From NCBI GenBank assembly GCA_041905785.1, contig JAYRKJ010000002.1:267918-331917 (forward strand): a stretch of 64,000 bases of DNA. Reading direction: 5' to 3'. This stretch comes from Roseateles_B sp041905785. Lineage in GTDB: Bacteria > Pseudomonadota > Gammaproteobacteria > Burkholderiales > Burkholderiaceae_C. Below the pieces are notes generated by a model. That model ran no database searches. It saw nothing but the letters and a program-made list of their open reading frames with translations, and was not told the DNA's origin. Positions 46,275 through 55,702 of this stretch are shown here, piece by piece; position 1 is the first letter of the stretch, and every line of letters starts with the position of its first letter. The position numbers and the translations under genes were made by a program.

Positions 46275-46780
46275 CCATCATGCTGTGCCCTGACGAACCG
46301 GAACTGATCGAACGCATCGCCCTGGCCCTGATCCAGCGCCGCGAACGCATGGGCACGGCGGAGTCCTGCACCGGCGGGCTCGTCGCCGCCGCCTGCACCA
46401 GCCTGGCCGGCTCCAGCCAGTGGTTCGAGCGCGGCGTGGTGAGCTACAGCAATCAGGCCAAGACCGAGATGCTGGGCGTGCCGCCGGGCCTTTTGGAGCT
46501 GCATGGCGCGGTCAGCGCCGAAGTGGCGCAGAGCATGGCCCGCGGCCTGTACGCCCATGCACCGGTGGAATGGACCCTGGCCGTCACGGGCATCGCCGGG
46601 CCCACGGGCGGCAGCGAGGACAAGCCCGTGGGCACCGTCTGGCTGGCGCTCTACCACCACGGCAAGCCGATCAAGGTTTGGCAGGAGCTGTTCAAGGGCG
46701 ACCGCCATGCGGTGCGTGAGGCCACCGTGCGCGTGGGCCTGACGGCGCTGTGCGATGCCCTGGAGGACCGGGACAGCTGA
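46271..46780 (+). CDS. pncC: CinA-family NMN amidohydrolase
   Basis: 169 aa, the single-domain CinA C-terminal type. Motifs: MGTAESCTGGLVAAACTS, SYSNQAKTEMLGV and LAVTGIAGPTGGSEDKPVGTVWLA. It deamidates nicotinamide mononucleotide in NAD recycling (family knowledge). It overlaps pgpA by four bases, and the next gene starts on its stop codon. Confidence 0.95.
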   Translation: MTIMLCPDEPELIERIALALIQRRERMGTAESCTGGLVAAACTSLAGSSQWFERGVVSYSNQAKTEMLGVPPGLLELHGAVSAEVAQSMARGLYAHAPVEWTLAVTGIAGPTGGSEDKPVGTVWLALYHHGKPIKVWQELFKGDRHAVREATVRVGLTALCDALEDRDS

Positions 46781-47739
46781 TGGCGCTTCTCCTGTGCGGC
46801 GGCTGGGCCCTGGAGCGGCCCGAAGGGCGGGCCGAGCAGGCGCGCTGGCTGCAAGCCCTGCAGCAGGCCCTGCCGGGTGAGGAGTGGGTGTTGCAATCCC
46901 CCGGTGATGCCGCGGCGGCGGGGCGCATCGAAGTCGCCGTCGTGGCCAACCCGCCTCCGGGCAGCCTGCTGGGCCTGCCGAGGCTGGCGCTGATCCAGTC
47001 CCTGTGGGCCGGCGTGGACCGCCTGCTGCAGGACCCGAGCGTGCCGCCCGACGTTCCCCTGTGCCGCATGGTCGACCCGGCCATGAACGAAGCCATGGTG
47101 CAGACTGCACTGTGGGCCACGCTGGCTTTGCATCGCGGTTTTTTCCAGTGCCAGCGGCAGCAGCGCAGCGCCCTGTGGCGCCAGCCGCCTCAGCTGCGCG
47201 CCGGTGAATGGCGGGTGCTGGTGCTGGGCCTGGGTGAACTGGGAGGGCGCGTGGGCGGCGCCCTGGCCGGCCTGGGCTATGCCGTCTGCGGCTGGAGCCG
47301 GCGTCCGAAGGCCATGGCGGGCCTGCAGAGCCTGCATGGCGCCGACGGCCTCGCCCGCGGCCTGGCGGCGGCCGACGCGGTGATCAACCTGCTGCCCCTG
47401 ACCGAGGAGACCCGCGGCTTCTTCGACGCGGGCCGGTTCGCGGCCTTCAAGCCGGGCGCCAGCTTCATCAATCTCGCCCGCGGCGCCCATGTCGATGAGC
47501 CGGCCTTGCTGGCGGCCTTGGACAGCGGGCAGCTGGGCCATGCGGTGCTGGATGTCTTCCAGCAGGAGCCGCTGCCGGCCTTGCACCGCTTCTGGGCGCA
47601 TGAGCGGGTGACGGTGCTGCCGCACACGGCGGCGCAGACCGCCCCGCGCTCGGCGGCGGAGGTCGTCGCGGTTAACGTGCGGGCCCAGCGCGGCGGCGCG
47701 GCGCTGCAGCATCGGGTGGAGCGCGGCCAGGGCTACTGA
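46780..47739 (+). CDS. D-2-hydroxyacid dehydrogenase, glyoxylate/hydroxypyruvate reductase A type
   Basis: 319 aa. The Rossmann fingerprint is VLVLGLGELGGRVGGALAG (around 146), with the catalytic Arg in NLARGAHVDE, Glu in FQQEPLP and His in VLPHTAAQT. Relatives (GhrA) reduce glyoxylate or hydroxypyruvate with NADPH. It shares one base with the pncC stop (TGATG), so it is in the thiL-pgpA-pncC operon. Confidence 0.9.
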   Translation: MALLLCGGWALERPEGRAEQARWLQALQQALPGEEWVLQSPGDAAAAGRIEVAVVANPPPGSLLGLPRLALIQSLWAGVDRLLQDPSVPPDVPLCRMVDPAMNEAMVQTALWATLALHRGFFQCQRQQRSALWRQPPQLRAGEWRVLVLGLGELGGRVGGALAGLGYAVCGWSRRPKAMAGLQSLHGADGLARGLAAADAVINLLPLTEETRGFFDAGRFAAFKPGASFINLARGAHVDEPALLAALDSGQLGHAVLDVFQQEPLPALHRFWAHERVTVLPHTAAQTAPRSAAEVVAVNVRAQRGGAALQHRVERGQGY

Positions 47740-47766
47740 CGCGGCCGGTGCCGGGCCATGCGCGGC

Positions 47767-50193
47767 TCATTCGAGGCCGGCGATCAAGGTGCTGGGCGGC
47801 TCCTCGGCGTCCAGTGCAGGCGGCGACCAGCGCGACAGCCACTCGCCGAACTGGTCCTCGGGCATGGGCCTGCTGATGAAGTAGCCCTGGCCTTCATCGC
47901 AGCCCAGCCGTGCCAGGATCTGCCAGGCCTTCAGCGTCTCTAGGCCTTCGGCCACGACGGACAGTCCCAGGTTGTGGGCCAGCTCGATGGTGGAGCGCAC
48001 GATCTTGGCGTCGTCCAGGTCGCGCTCCATGGCCATCACGAAGCTCTTGTCGATCTTCAGCTCGTCCACGGGCAGGCGCTTGAGGTAGGCCAGCGAGGAG
48101 TAGCCGGTGCCGAAGTCGTCGATGCTCAGCTTGAAGCCCATGGCGGAGAGCTGCTCCAGCGTGCTCAGGGCACGGGCGGGGTCGTCCATGATGGCGCTCT
48201 CGGTGATCTCCAGGCACAGCGCGGAGGGCGGGGCGCCTTCGGCATCGATCGCGGCGCGTATCTTCAGCGGCAGGTCCTGGTCGAGCAGGTCGCGCGTCGA
48301 GAGGTTGACGCTGATGCGCAAGACCTGACCCCGCTCATGTGCGCGGCGCCAGGCGCGGGCCGAGGCCGCCACCACCCAGGCGCTGAGCTGGCGGATGAAG
48401 CCCGTCTGTTCGGCGAAGGGGATGAACTGCATGGGCGGCACCAGCCCGCGCTGCGGGTGCTCCCAGCGCACCAGCGCCTCGGCGCTGACGATGCGGCCGC
48501 TGCGCAGCTCGACCTTGGGCTGCAGGAAGAGCCGCAGCTGGCCGCCTTCCACCGCGCGGCGCAGCTCGCCCAGCAGGCTCAGCGACTCCTGGCTGCCTGC
48601 GTCCAGGCTCGGGCTGTACAGCTGACTGCCGCTTTGCCGCTGCTTGGCGGCATACATGGCCAGCTCGGCCCGGCTCAGCAGGGCGCTGGCCTCGTGGGCC
48701 TGGCCGGGATAGAGCACGATGCCGACGCCGGCCCCGAGGTCCACGGTCTGGTCCCCGATGTGCAGCGACTGCTCGAAGGCGCGCTGGATGCGTTCGGCCA
48801 TGGCCAGGGCGGCTTCCTCGTCGGCCCCTTCGAGCAGCAGCGCGAACTCGTCGCCGCCCAGGCGCGCCAGCAGGCTTTGCGGCGGGAGCTTCAACTCGCT
48901 GAGGCGGGCGGCGACCGCGCACAGCAGCTGGTCGCCCACGCGATGGCCCAGCACGTCATTGACATGCTTGAAGCGGTCCAGGTCCAGCATCAGCACGGCG
49001 CAGGGCGCTTCGCTGGCCTGCAGACGCTCCTGCAGGCGCTGGCTGAACTGCTCGCGATTGGGCAGACCGGTCAGGGGATCCCAGTAGGCCAGGCGATGGA
49101 CCTGTTCCTCGCGCTCGCGGATGCCCAGGCGCATGGCCTCGAAGCTGCGCGCCAGCTCGGCCACTTCGCCCAAGTCGGAACCCGAGGCCACCGGGGTGTC
49201 GTAGTCGCCCTCGCCCAGGCGCAGTGCCGACTGCGTCAGCGAGGCGATGGGACGGCTGATGCGCCGAGCCGTGAACACGCTGCCCATGGCGAAGGCGGCG
49301 ATGCCGGCCGCGGTCAGGGCCAGCAGGGACCACTGCAGCCGCCGATAGGGCGCCACTTCTTCATCAAAGGACGCCCACATCACGGCGCCGATCTGGCGCG
49401 GCCCCGGCAGCTCCTGCGGCAGCGTCAGCAGGCGAACCCGCCAGTGCTGGCCGCCCCAGTCGCGCCGCAGGGCCCGGCCGGGCGCCAGGTCGGCCATGGC
49501 GTTCATGAAGGCCGGGCCGCGCTCGCCGTCTTCCAGCACCGAGACACTTTCCTGCCAGCGCCCGGCCTCGCCGGTGACGAACATGGCGTCGACATTGATC
49601 AGGCGCTTGAGGTCCAGCAGCGGGACCTCGTCCAAGCGGAAGCCCATCAGCACATGGCCGATGGTCATGGGCGCGCGCACCGGCACCGTGACCACCTGCA
49701 TGATTTCACGGTCCACCAGGGTCAAGGTGGCCTGCTCGGGGTCGGGATTCTGCTTCTTGAGCAGGGGCAGATAAAGCCCGGCCTGCTCGCGCGTGGCGGC
49801 GACCAACTGGCCCGTCACGTCGGCGTAGGCGACCAGGGCGGCGTTGACGCGTTCGCCGTTGTTGTTCAGCGCATCGCGCAGGGTCTCGATGTCGACCTGG
49901 TCGTAGGAGGCCTGGCCGCGGCCCACGGCGTCGCGAAAGCCATAGTCGGCCGCCAGCAGCTCGGCGGCGGCCCGTTCGCGCGCGGCTTGCTGCACGAGCA
50001 GGCGCTGCAGCATGCGCCCGGCGGTGGCCAGCTTGGCGTCGATGGCGGCCTCGGCATTGGCCTCGATGCTGTGGCCGATGAAGCCGAAGCTGGCCAGCTG
50101 CACCAGCAGCAGCAGGCCCAGGAACAGGGCGACGATGCGGCCTTCGATGCGGCGCGGGTTGAGGAAGGCGGGCAGCTGCATGGACCCCATCAT
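47767..50193 (-). CDS. Diguanylate cyclase/phosphodiesterase (GGDEF and EAL) with HAMP and periplasmic sensor
   Basis: 808 aa. An N-terminal membrane segment (IVALFLGLLLLVQLASFGFIG) and an extracytoplasmic double-CACHE-like domain are followed by a second segment (LLALTAAGIAAFAMGSV) and HAMP. The GGDEF domain (motif GGDEF near residue 446) is intact, and the EAL domain (AEALVRWEHP near 573; DDFGTGYSSLAYLKRLP; VVAEGLE) has the metal-binding signatures. It can thus make or cut cyclic di-GMP. It overlaps the cupredoxin-like gene by 4 bases (ATGA), so the pair is translationally coupled. Confidence 0.95.
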   Translation of the reverse strand: MMGSMQLPAFLNPRRIEGRIVALFLGLLLLVQLASFGFIGHSIEANAEAAIDAKLATAGRMLQRLLVQQAARERAAAELLAADYGFRDAVGRGQASYDQVDIETLRDALNNNGERVNAALVAYADVTGQLVAATREQAGLYLPLLKKQNPDPEQATLTLVDREIMQVVTVPVRAPMTIGHVLMGFRLDEVPLLDLKRLINVDAMFVTGEAGRWQESVSVLEDGERGPAFMNAMADLAPGRALRRDWGGQHWRVRLLTLPQELPGPRQIGAVMWASFDEEVAPYRRLQWSLLALTAAGIAAFAMGSVFTARRISRPIASLTQSALRLGEGDYDTPVASGSDLGEVAELARSFEAMRLGIREREEQVHRLAYWDPLTGLPNREQFSQRLQERLQASEAPCAVLMLDLDRFKHVNDVLGHRVGDQLLCAVAARLSELKLPPQSLLARLGGDEFALLLEGADEEAALAMAERIQRAFEQSLHIGDQTVDLGAGVGIVLYPGQAHEASALLSRAELAMYAAKQRQSGSQLYSPSLDAGSQESLSLLGELRRAVEGGQLRLFLQPKVELRSGRIVSAEALVRWEHPQRGLVPPMQFIPFAEQTGFIRQLSAWVVAASARAWRRAHERGQVLRISVNLSTRDLLDQDLPLKIRAAIDAEGAPPSALCLEITESAIMDDPARALSTLEQLSAMGFKLSIDDFGTGYSSLAYLKRLPVDELKIDKSFVMAMERDLDDAKIVRSTIELAHNLGLSVVAEGLETLKAWQILARLGCDEGQGYFISRPMPEDQFGEWLSRWSPPALDAEEPPSTLIAGLE
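48318..48331 (+). repeat. Dispersed word copy in the GGDEF/EAL gene
   Basis: Exact copy, antisense to the gene (codes ERGQVLRI). Confidence 0.85.
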
Positions 50194-50810
50194 TGCGGCG
50201 CCAACACCAGGCTGGATTGGCCCACGGCCTGGCCGGCGGGCACGCTGAGCTGCTGGCTGTGCAGCAGGGGCTGCAGCCGCGAGGGATGCCAGAGCTTGAG
50301 CACATGCTCGCCTGGCGGCAGCTCCAGCTGCAGTTCGCCCTGCGCGCCGGTCTTGCCGAACACCGGCGTGTCGACCACGACGATGAAGGCGCCCATGCGG
50401 TCATGGATGTTGCAGCCCAGGGCGGCCACGCCGGGCTTGTCGAACACGACAGGCTCCGAGGGCGTGCCCGAGTAGAGCTTGATGTCGAAGGGCTTGATCG
50501 GCGAGAAGGAGTAGACGTGGTGGCGCACGGTGTCGAAGTTCGGGAAGGACACGGCCGAGCCCGTCTGGATCACCAGCACATGCGGCTGGAACTGGCGCTC
50601 GCGCTGGGCCATTTCGGCGCGGCCGCTGTTGGTGCGTGCGCCGCCCTTGATCTCGACCGCGATGACGGCATCGGCCAGCGGCTGCCCCTGGGGATTGCGG
50701 ACCTCAAACCGCCAGTTCGTGGCGAGCGCCCAGCCCGGCAACAAGAGCAAGGCGGCGCACAGGCCGCCCGGCAGGGTTCGATTCGTCGCTCGGAGGTCCA
50801 TGCGCTGCAT
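50190..50810 (-). CDS. Secreted cupredoxin-like protein (methylamine-utilisation/plastocyanin type)
   Basis: About 206 aa; two nearby starts (50810 or 50801). Signal MDLRATNRTLPGGLCAALLLLPGWALA. A beta-sandwich follows; the segment SFPNFDTVRHHVYSFSP holds a His, CNIHDRMGAFIVVVDTP holds a Cys, His and Met, giving the order of type I copper ligands. The closing part is EHVLKLWHPSRLQPL. It is usually annotated 'methylamine utilisation protein'; no mau genes are near. It is in one operon with a cyclic di-GMP protein, which suggests sensing or redox input. Confidence 0.85.
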   Translation of the reverse strand: MQRMDLRATNRTLPGGLCAALLLLPGWALATNWRFEVRNPQGQPLADAVIAVEIKGGARTNSGRAEMAQRERQFQPHVLVIQTGSAVSFPNFDTVRHHVYSFSPIKPFDIKLYSGTPSEPVVFDKPGVAALGCNIHDRMGAFIVVVDTPVFGKTGAQGELQLELPPGEHVLKLWHPSRLQPLLHSQQLSVPAGQAVGQSSLVLAPQ

Positions 50811-50887
50811 GCCTGCGCCTTCCAGCTGGGGATACAGGCCAAACCATAACGCGAAACACCGGCGAGCGGTGTGGCGATGGCGCCGCC

Positions 50888-51973
50888 TCAGGCTTTGAGA
50901 ACCAGCCGGGCGTGACGTCCGCCCGCGGCGCGGCCTTGCGCCGTCTCCAGCAGCATCAGGGCCAGCTTCTGCAGTGCGGCCCAGGGGTCCAGTGGCCAGT
51001 CGCGGTGGCGCAGGCCCTTGACGATGCCGTCGCAGACCTGGGCCGCATCGAGCAGGGCCTGGACCTGCAGGCTGTGCAGACCGGGCACGATGCGCTCGAA
51101 GAGCCGTTCCTTGCTGCCCCAGACCCGGGACTCGCGCAGCGCCATGGGCAGGGGCTTGCCGGCGTCCACCGCCTCGCGCACGCGCTTGAGGGCACGGATG
51201 TCGTCGGCCAGCGCCCAGTGCACCAGCACCGCGGCCTCGCCCTCGGCTTCCAGGCCTTCGAGCATGCGCAGCACGCGGGCCGTCTGTCCGGACAGAACGG
51301 CCTCGCTGAGCTTGAAAACGTCGTAGCGCGCGACGTTGAGCACTGCGCTCTCGATCTGCTCGAAGCTCAGCGAGCCCGGCGGATGCAGCAGGGCCAGCTT
51401 CTGCAGCTCCTGGTGGGCGGCCAGGAGATTGCCTTCCACGCGGTCGGCGAAGAAGGCCAGGCTGCGCTGCCCTTCCTCGCCTTCGACGACGGCCTGTCCC
51501 TGCGCCGCCAGGCGCTGGGCGATCCACTGCGGCAGGGCGCGGCGCTCCACAGGTTCGACCTTGACGCACACCCCCTGCTGATCCAGGGCGGTGAACCAGG
51601 CGCTGCCAAGCTGGGTCTTGTCCAGCCTGGGCAGCGTGACCAGGGTGACCACGTCCTCCGGCAGGGCTTCGCAATAGCGCTGCAAGGCCTCGGAGCCCTC
51701 CTTGCCGGGCTTGCCCGAGGGGATGCGGATCTCGATGAACTGGCGTTCGGAGAACAGGCTCAGCGCCTGGGCGGCGCCCAGCACCGGGCCCCAGTCGAAA
51801 TAGGCACCGCTGACGGTGAAGACCTTGCGCTCGCCGTAGCCCTGCGAGCGGGCCGCGGCGCGGATGGCGTCGGCCGCCTCTTGCGCGAGCAGCGGCTCGT
51901 CGCCATGCACGGTGTACAGGGGCTTCAGGCCTTTGCCGAGCTGCGCGGCCAGGGCGTCGGGGCGGATCTGCAT
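50888..51973 (-). CDS. holA: DNA polymerase III subunit delta
   Basis: 361 aa. The N-terminal part is LYTVHGDEPLLAQEAADAIRA and the rest matches the clamp-loader delta subunit (SFEQIESAVLNVARYDVFKLSEAVLSGQTARVLRMLEGL; AQVCDGIVKGLR). It opens the beta sliding clamp. It follows lptE by 9 bp in the leuS-lptE-holA order typical for proteobacteria. Confidence 0.96.
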   Translation of the reverse strand: MQIRPDALAAQLGKGLKPLYTVHGDEPLLAQEAADAIRAAARSQGYGERKVFTVSGAYFDWGPVLGAAQALSLFSERQFIEIRIPSGKPGKEGSEALQRYCEALPEDVVTLVTLPRLDKTQLGSAWFTALDQQGVCVKVEPVERRALPQWIAQRLAAQGQAVVEGEEGQRSLAFFADRVEGNLLAAHQELQKLALLHPPGSLSFEQIESAVLNVARYDVFKLSEAVLSGQTARVLRMLEGLEAEGEAAVLVHWALADDIRALKRVREAVDAGKPLPMALRESRVWGSKERLFERIVPGLHSLQVQALLDAAQVCDGIVKGLRHRDWPLDPWAALQKLALMLLETAQGRAAGGRHARLVLKA

Positions 51974-51982
51974 GGCGGGCCG

Positions 51983-52483
51983 TCAGCGCAGGCGAACGCT
52001 GCCGAGGCGGCGCATGACCTGCGCAGCGGCGTCGTACTGCATGGCGCGGTAGAGCTGGGCTTCCTCCTGCTCCTTGGCCAGGGCCTGGGATTCGAGGTAG
52101 CTCATCTCGCGGCTCATGCGCAGCTCGGTGGTGGGCAGCAGGGGCTCGCCGCCCGGGGTGCGCACCAGGTAGTCGAGCTGCAGCTTGAGCTGCCACTCGC
52201 GCACCTGGCCGGCGCTGGTGGAGACCACCACCGAGCGCTCGCGGCTGTCCCGCAGCGCCTCCAGCACCACCTGGGCCTTGGCCGGGTCCTGGATCAGCTG
52301 CAGGGGCGATTGGCGCAGCTGCCGGCGCAATTCCTCGGCCAGCGGCGAGTCGGGCGCGAAGCCGGCCAGCGCCAGTGACTGGAAGGCGTACTCCGGATCG
52401 CGGCGGAGCTCGAAGCCGCAGCCAGCCAGCAGGGGAGCCGCAAGGCTGGCCTGCAAGAGGCCACGGCGCGAGAGGCGGGCCAT
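51983..52483 (-). CDS. lptE: LPS-assembly lipoprotein LptE
   Basis: 166 aa. Lipobox LLAGC near residue 22, after a Tat-like RRGLLQASLAAPL; the mature part has alternating beta and helix (PEYAFQSLALAGFAPDSPLAEELRRQLR). It plugs the LptD barrel and binds lipopolysaccharide. It is cut from leuS by 5 bp and precedes holA. Confidence 0.95.
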   Translation of the reverse strand: MARLSRRGLLQASLAAPLLAGCGFELRRDPEYAFQSLALAGFAPDSPLAEELRRQLRQSPLQLIQDPAKAQVVLEALRDSRERSVVVSTSAGQVREWQLKLQLDYLVRTPGGEPLLPTTELRMSREMSYLESQALAKEQEEAQLYRAMQYDAAAQVMRRLGSVRLR

Positions 52484-52488
52484 CGTGC

Positions 52489-55143
52489 TCAGACCACCAC
52501 GTTGACCAGGCGGCCCGGCACGACCACGACCTTCTTGGCCGGCTGCCCGCCGCTGAACTCGGCGAACTTCTCATGGGCCAGGGCCGCGGCCTCGATGGCG
52601 GCCTTGTCGGCACCCGCGGGTACCCTCAGCGCACCGCGCAACTTGCCGTTGACCTGCAGCATCAGCTCGATCTCGTCCTGCACCAGGGCGGACTCATCGA
52701 CCGTCGGCCAGGCCGTGTCCAGCAGCTCGCCCAGCTGGGCCGCGAAGCCGAGCTCCTGCCACAGGGTGTGGGCGATGTGCGGGCAGGCCGGGTAGAGCAC
52801 GCGCAGCAGCACCGAGACGCCTTCGCGCACGGCGGCGGCCTGAGCGCCCACGTCCTTGAACGATTCCAGCGCGTTCAGCAGCTTCATGGCCCCGGAGACC
52901 ACGGTGTTGTACTGCATGCGCTCGTAGTCGTAGGAGACCTGCTTGAGCACCAGGTGCACCTCGCGGCGCAGGGCCTTGCCCTCGGCGCTCAGGGTGGCGA
53001 AATCGCTGCCGGCGGACTTCAGCGCCTCGGCGTTCTTGGCGGCGAAGCCCCAGACGCGCTTCAGGAAGCGGTGCGCGCCTTCCACGCCGGCGTCGTTCCA
53101 CTCCAGCGTCTGCTCCGGGGGCGAGGCGAACATCACGAACAGGCGGGCGGTGTCGGCGCCGTACTGGTTGATCAGCTCCTGCGGGTCCACGCCGTTGTTC
53201 TTGGACTTGGACATGGTGCCCACGCCCTCGTAGTCGATGGCCGAGCCATCGCTCTTGAGCTTGGCGCCGATGATCTTGCCGCTCTTCTCGTCGAAGACGT
53301 TCTCGACCTCATGCGGCCAGAAGTACTCGATGCCGCCTTGTGTCGTGCGGCGCGAGTAGATGTGGTTGAGCACCATGCCTTGCGTCAGCAGCTTGGTGAA
53401 GGGCTCGTCGAACTTGACCAGGCCCAGGTCGCGCATGACCTTGGTCCAGAAACGCGCGTACAGCAGGTGCAGGATGGCGTGCTCGATGCCGCCGATGTAC
53501 TGGTCCATCGCGGCGCCCTGGCGCATCCAGTAGGCCGTGCCGTCGCCGACCATGGCGTCCTTGTTCTGGGCGTCGCAGTAGCGCATGAAGTACCAGGACG
53601 AGTCCACGAAGGTGTCCATGGTGTCCGTCTCGCGCCGGGCGGGCTTGCCGCAGGTCGGGCAGGGCACGTTCAGGAAGGCGCTGTGCTTGTTCAGCGGGTT
53701 GCCGCTGCCGTCGGGGATGCACTCCTCGGGCAGGACCACGGGCAGGTCCTTCTCGGGCACCGGCACGGCGCCGTGCTCCTCGCAGTGGATGATGGGGATG
53801 GGCGTGCCCCAGTAGCGCTGGCGGCTCACGCCCCAGTCGCGCAGGCGCCAGGTGGTCTTCTTTTCGCCCAGGCCCTTGGCGGCGAGGAGTTCGGCGACCT
53901 TGTCCACGGCGGCCTTGTGATTCAGGCCGTCGAGCACGCCGGAGTTGACGCAGACGCCCTGCGTCTTGTCGCCGTACCAGTCGGCCCAGGTGCTGGTCGA
54001 GAAGGACTGGCCTTCGACGGCCACAACCTGGCGGATCTCGATGCCGTACTTGTTGGCGAAGGCGAAGTCGCGCTCGTCATGCGCGGGCACGCCCATCACG
54101 GCGCCGTCGCCGTAGCTCATCAGCACGTAGTTGCCGACCCACACCGGCACCTGCGCACCGGTCAGCGGATGGGTGACCACCAGGCCGGTGGGCAGGCCCT
54201 TCTTCTCCTGGGTGGCGAGCTCGGCCTCGGTCGTGCCGCCCTTCTTGCATTCCTCGATGAAGGCGGCCAGCTCGGCATTGCCGGCGGCGGCATGCGCGGC
54301 CAGGGGGTGCTCCGGCGCCACGGCGCAGAAGGTCACGCCCATGATGGTGTCGGCACGGGTGGTGAAGACGTAGAGCTTGCCGTCCTGGATCAGGGCGCCG
54401 CCGGCGTCCTTGATCTCATGCGGGAAGGCGAAGCGCACGCCCTGGCTCTTGCCGATCCAGTTCTCCTGCATCAGGCGCACGCGCTCGGGCCAGCCACTCA
54501 GGTAGTTCTCGTCTTCGGGGTTGGCCACGGCCGAGAGCAGCTCCTCGGCGTAGTCGGTGATCTTGAGGTAGTAGCCGGGGATTTCGCGCTTCTCGACCAG
54601 CGCACCGGAGCGCCAGCCGCGGCCGTCGATCACCTGCTCGTTGGCCAGCACGGTCTGGTCCACCGGGTCCCAGTTGACGACCTGGGTGCGGCGCTCGGCG
54701 ATGCCCTTTTCCAGCATCTTCAGGAACAGCCACTGGTTCCACTTGTAGTACTCGGGGCTGCAGGTGGCGATCTCGCGCGACCAGTCGATGGCCAGGCCCA
54801 TGGCCTGCATCTGCGACTTCATGTACGCGATGTTGGAGTACGTCCATTGCGCCGGCGGCACCTTGCCCTTCATGGCGGCGTTCTCGGCCGGCAGGCCGAA
54901 GGCGTCCCAGCCCATGGGCATCAGCACGTTGTAGCCCTTCATGCGCAGCTGACGCGTGAGCATGTCGTTGATCGTGTAGTTGCGCACATGGCCCATGTGC
55001 AGCTTGCCGCTGGGGTAGGGCAGCATGGAGCAGGCGTAGAACTTGGGTTTGTTCTGGTCCTCTAGAACACGGTAGGCGTCGCGTTCGTTCCAGTACTGCC
55101 GCGCGGCGGCTTCGATCTCGTTGGGGGCGTACTTGTCGTTCAT
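52489..55143 (-). CDS. leuS: Leucyl-tRNA synthetase
   Basis: 884 aa. HIGH signature in YPSGKLHMGHVRNYT, KMSKS in GTMSKSKNNGVDP, the CP1 editing domain with TTRADTIMGVTFCAVAPEHPL and a zinc-like region CPTCGKPARRETDTMDTFVDSS. It charges tRNA-Leu. ATG 55143 matches the family start NDKYAPNEIEA. Confidence 0.97.
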   Translation of the reverse strand: MNDKYAPNEIEAAARQYWNERDAYRVLEDQNKPKFYACSMLPYPSGKLHMGHVRNYTINDMLTRQLRMKGYNVLMPMGWDAFGLPAENAAMKGKVPPAQWTYSNIAYMKSQMQAMGLAIDWSREIATCSPEYYKWNQWLFLKMLEKGIAERRTQVVNWDPVDQTVLANEQVIDGRGWRSGALVEKREIPGYYLKITDYAEELLSAVANPEDENYLSGWPERVRLMQENWIGKSQGVRFAFPHEIKDAGGALIQDGKLYVFTTRADTIMGVTFCAVAPEHPLAAHAAAGNAELAAFIEECKKGGTTEAELATQEKKGLPTGLVVTHPLTGAQVPVWVGNYVLMSYGDGAVMGVPAHDERDFAFANKYGIEIRQVVAVEGQSFSTSTWADWYGDKTQGVCVNSGVLDGLNHKAAVDKVAELLAAKGLGEKKTTWRLRDWGVSRQRYWGTPIPIIHCEEHGAVPVPEKDLPVVLPEECIPDGSGNPLNKHSAFLNVPCPTCGKPARRETDTMDTFVDSSWYFMRYCDAQNKDAMVGDGTAYWMRQGAAMDQYIGGIEHAILHLLYARFWTKVMRDLGLVKFDEPFTKLLTQGMVLNHIYSRRTTQGGIEYFWPHEVENVFDEKSGKIIGAKLKSDGSAIDYEGVGTMSKSKNNGVDPQELINQYGADTARLFVMFASPPEQTLEWNDAGVEGAHRFLKRVWGFAAKNAEALKSAGSDFATLSAEGKALRREVHLVLKQVSYDYERMQYNTVVSGAMKLLNALESFKDVGAQAAAVREGVSVLLRVLYPACPHIAHTLWQELGFAAQLGELLDTAWPTVDESALVQDEIELMLQVNGKLRGALRVPAGADKAAIEAAALAHEKFAEFSGGQPAKKVVVVPGRLVNVVV

Positions 55144-55180
55144 GCGCCAAATTGTAGGCGCAGGGTGTGGCGGGCCCGCT

Positions 55181-55609
55181 TCAGGGCTTGTCGCTGCTCG
55201 GTGCTTGGGCGACGAAGGCAATGCGGTGCAGGCCGCCGTCCTGGATCCAGCCTATCAGCTCGGCCACCCGGCCGTAGGGCACGGCCTGGTCGGCGCGCAG
55301 CTGCACCTCCAGCTCCGGGCGGGCCTGGCCCAGTTGCTTGATGCGGGTCCTGAACTCCTCGGCTTCGATGCGTTCCTCGCCGAGATAGAGCTCGCCTTGC
55401 GGGCTCAGGGCCACGGCGATGAACTGCGGCGTGTCCGAAGGGGTGGCCGCCTCGCTCTTGGGCAGGTCCAGGCGCAGCGAGGAGCTCATCAAGGGCGCGG
55501 TGATCATGAAGATGACCAGCAGCACCAGCATGACGTCGATCAGTGGCGTCATGTTGATCTCGCCCATGGGCTTGGGCGATTCGCGGCGTTCGAGGCGGCC
55601 GAAGGGCAT
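55181..55609 (-). CDS. exbD: ExbD/TolR biopolymer transport protein
   Basis: 142 aa. One N-terminal membrane segment (INMTPLIDVMLVLLVIFMITAPLM) with the proton-channel Asp, and a periplasmic domain (PKSEAATPSDTPQFIAVALSPQG). Works with ExbB to energise TonB or a similar partner. tonB is absent here. The symbol assumes the ExbD branch over TolR. Confidence 0.9.
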   Translation of the reverse strand: MPFGRLERRESPKPMGEINMTPLIDVMLVLLVIFMITAPLMSSSLRLDLPKSEAATPSDTPQFIAVALSPQGELYLGEERIEAEEFRTRIKQLGQARPELEVQLRADQAVPYGRVAELIGWIQDGGLHRIAFVAQAPSSDKP

Positions 55610-55611
55610 GT

Positions 55612-55700
55612 CAGCCCCTTGCCCGGCAGGGGTGATGCCTGGCCCCCCGAGGGGACGCAGGCCGGCCCGCGAGCGGCCCGGTGCTCGACCAGCGGCTGCT
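55612..55700. repeat. Possible third, degenerate palindromic repeat between exbB and exbD
   Basis: GC-rich inverted motifs GCCTGGCCCC/GGGGACGCAGGC resemble, but do not match, the repeats at 37803 and 58290. Confidence 0.35.
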
Positions 55701-55702
55701 CG

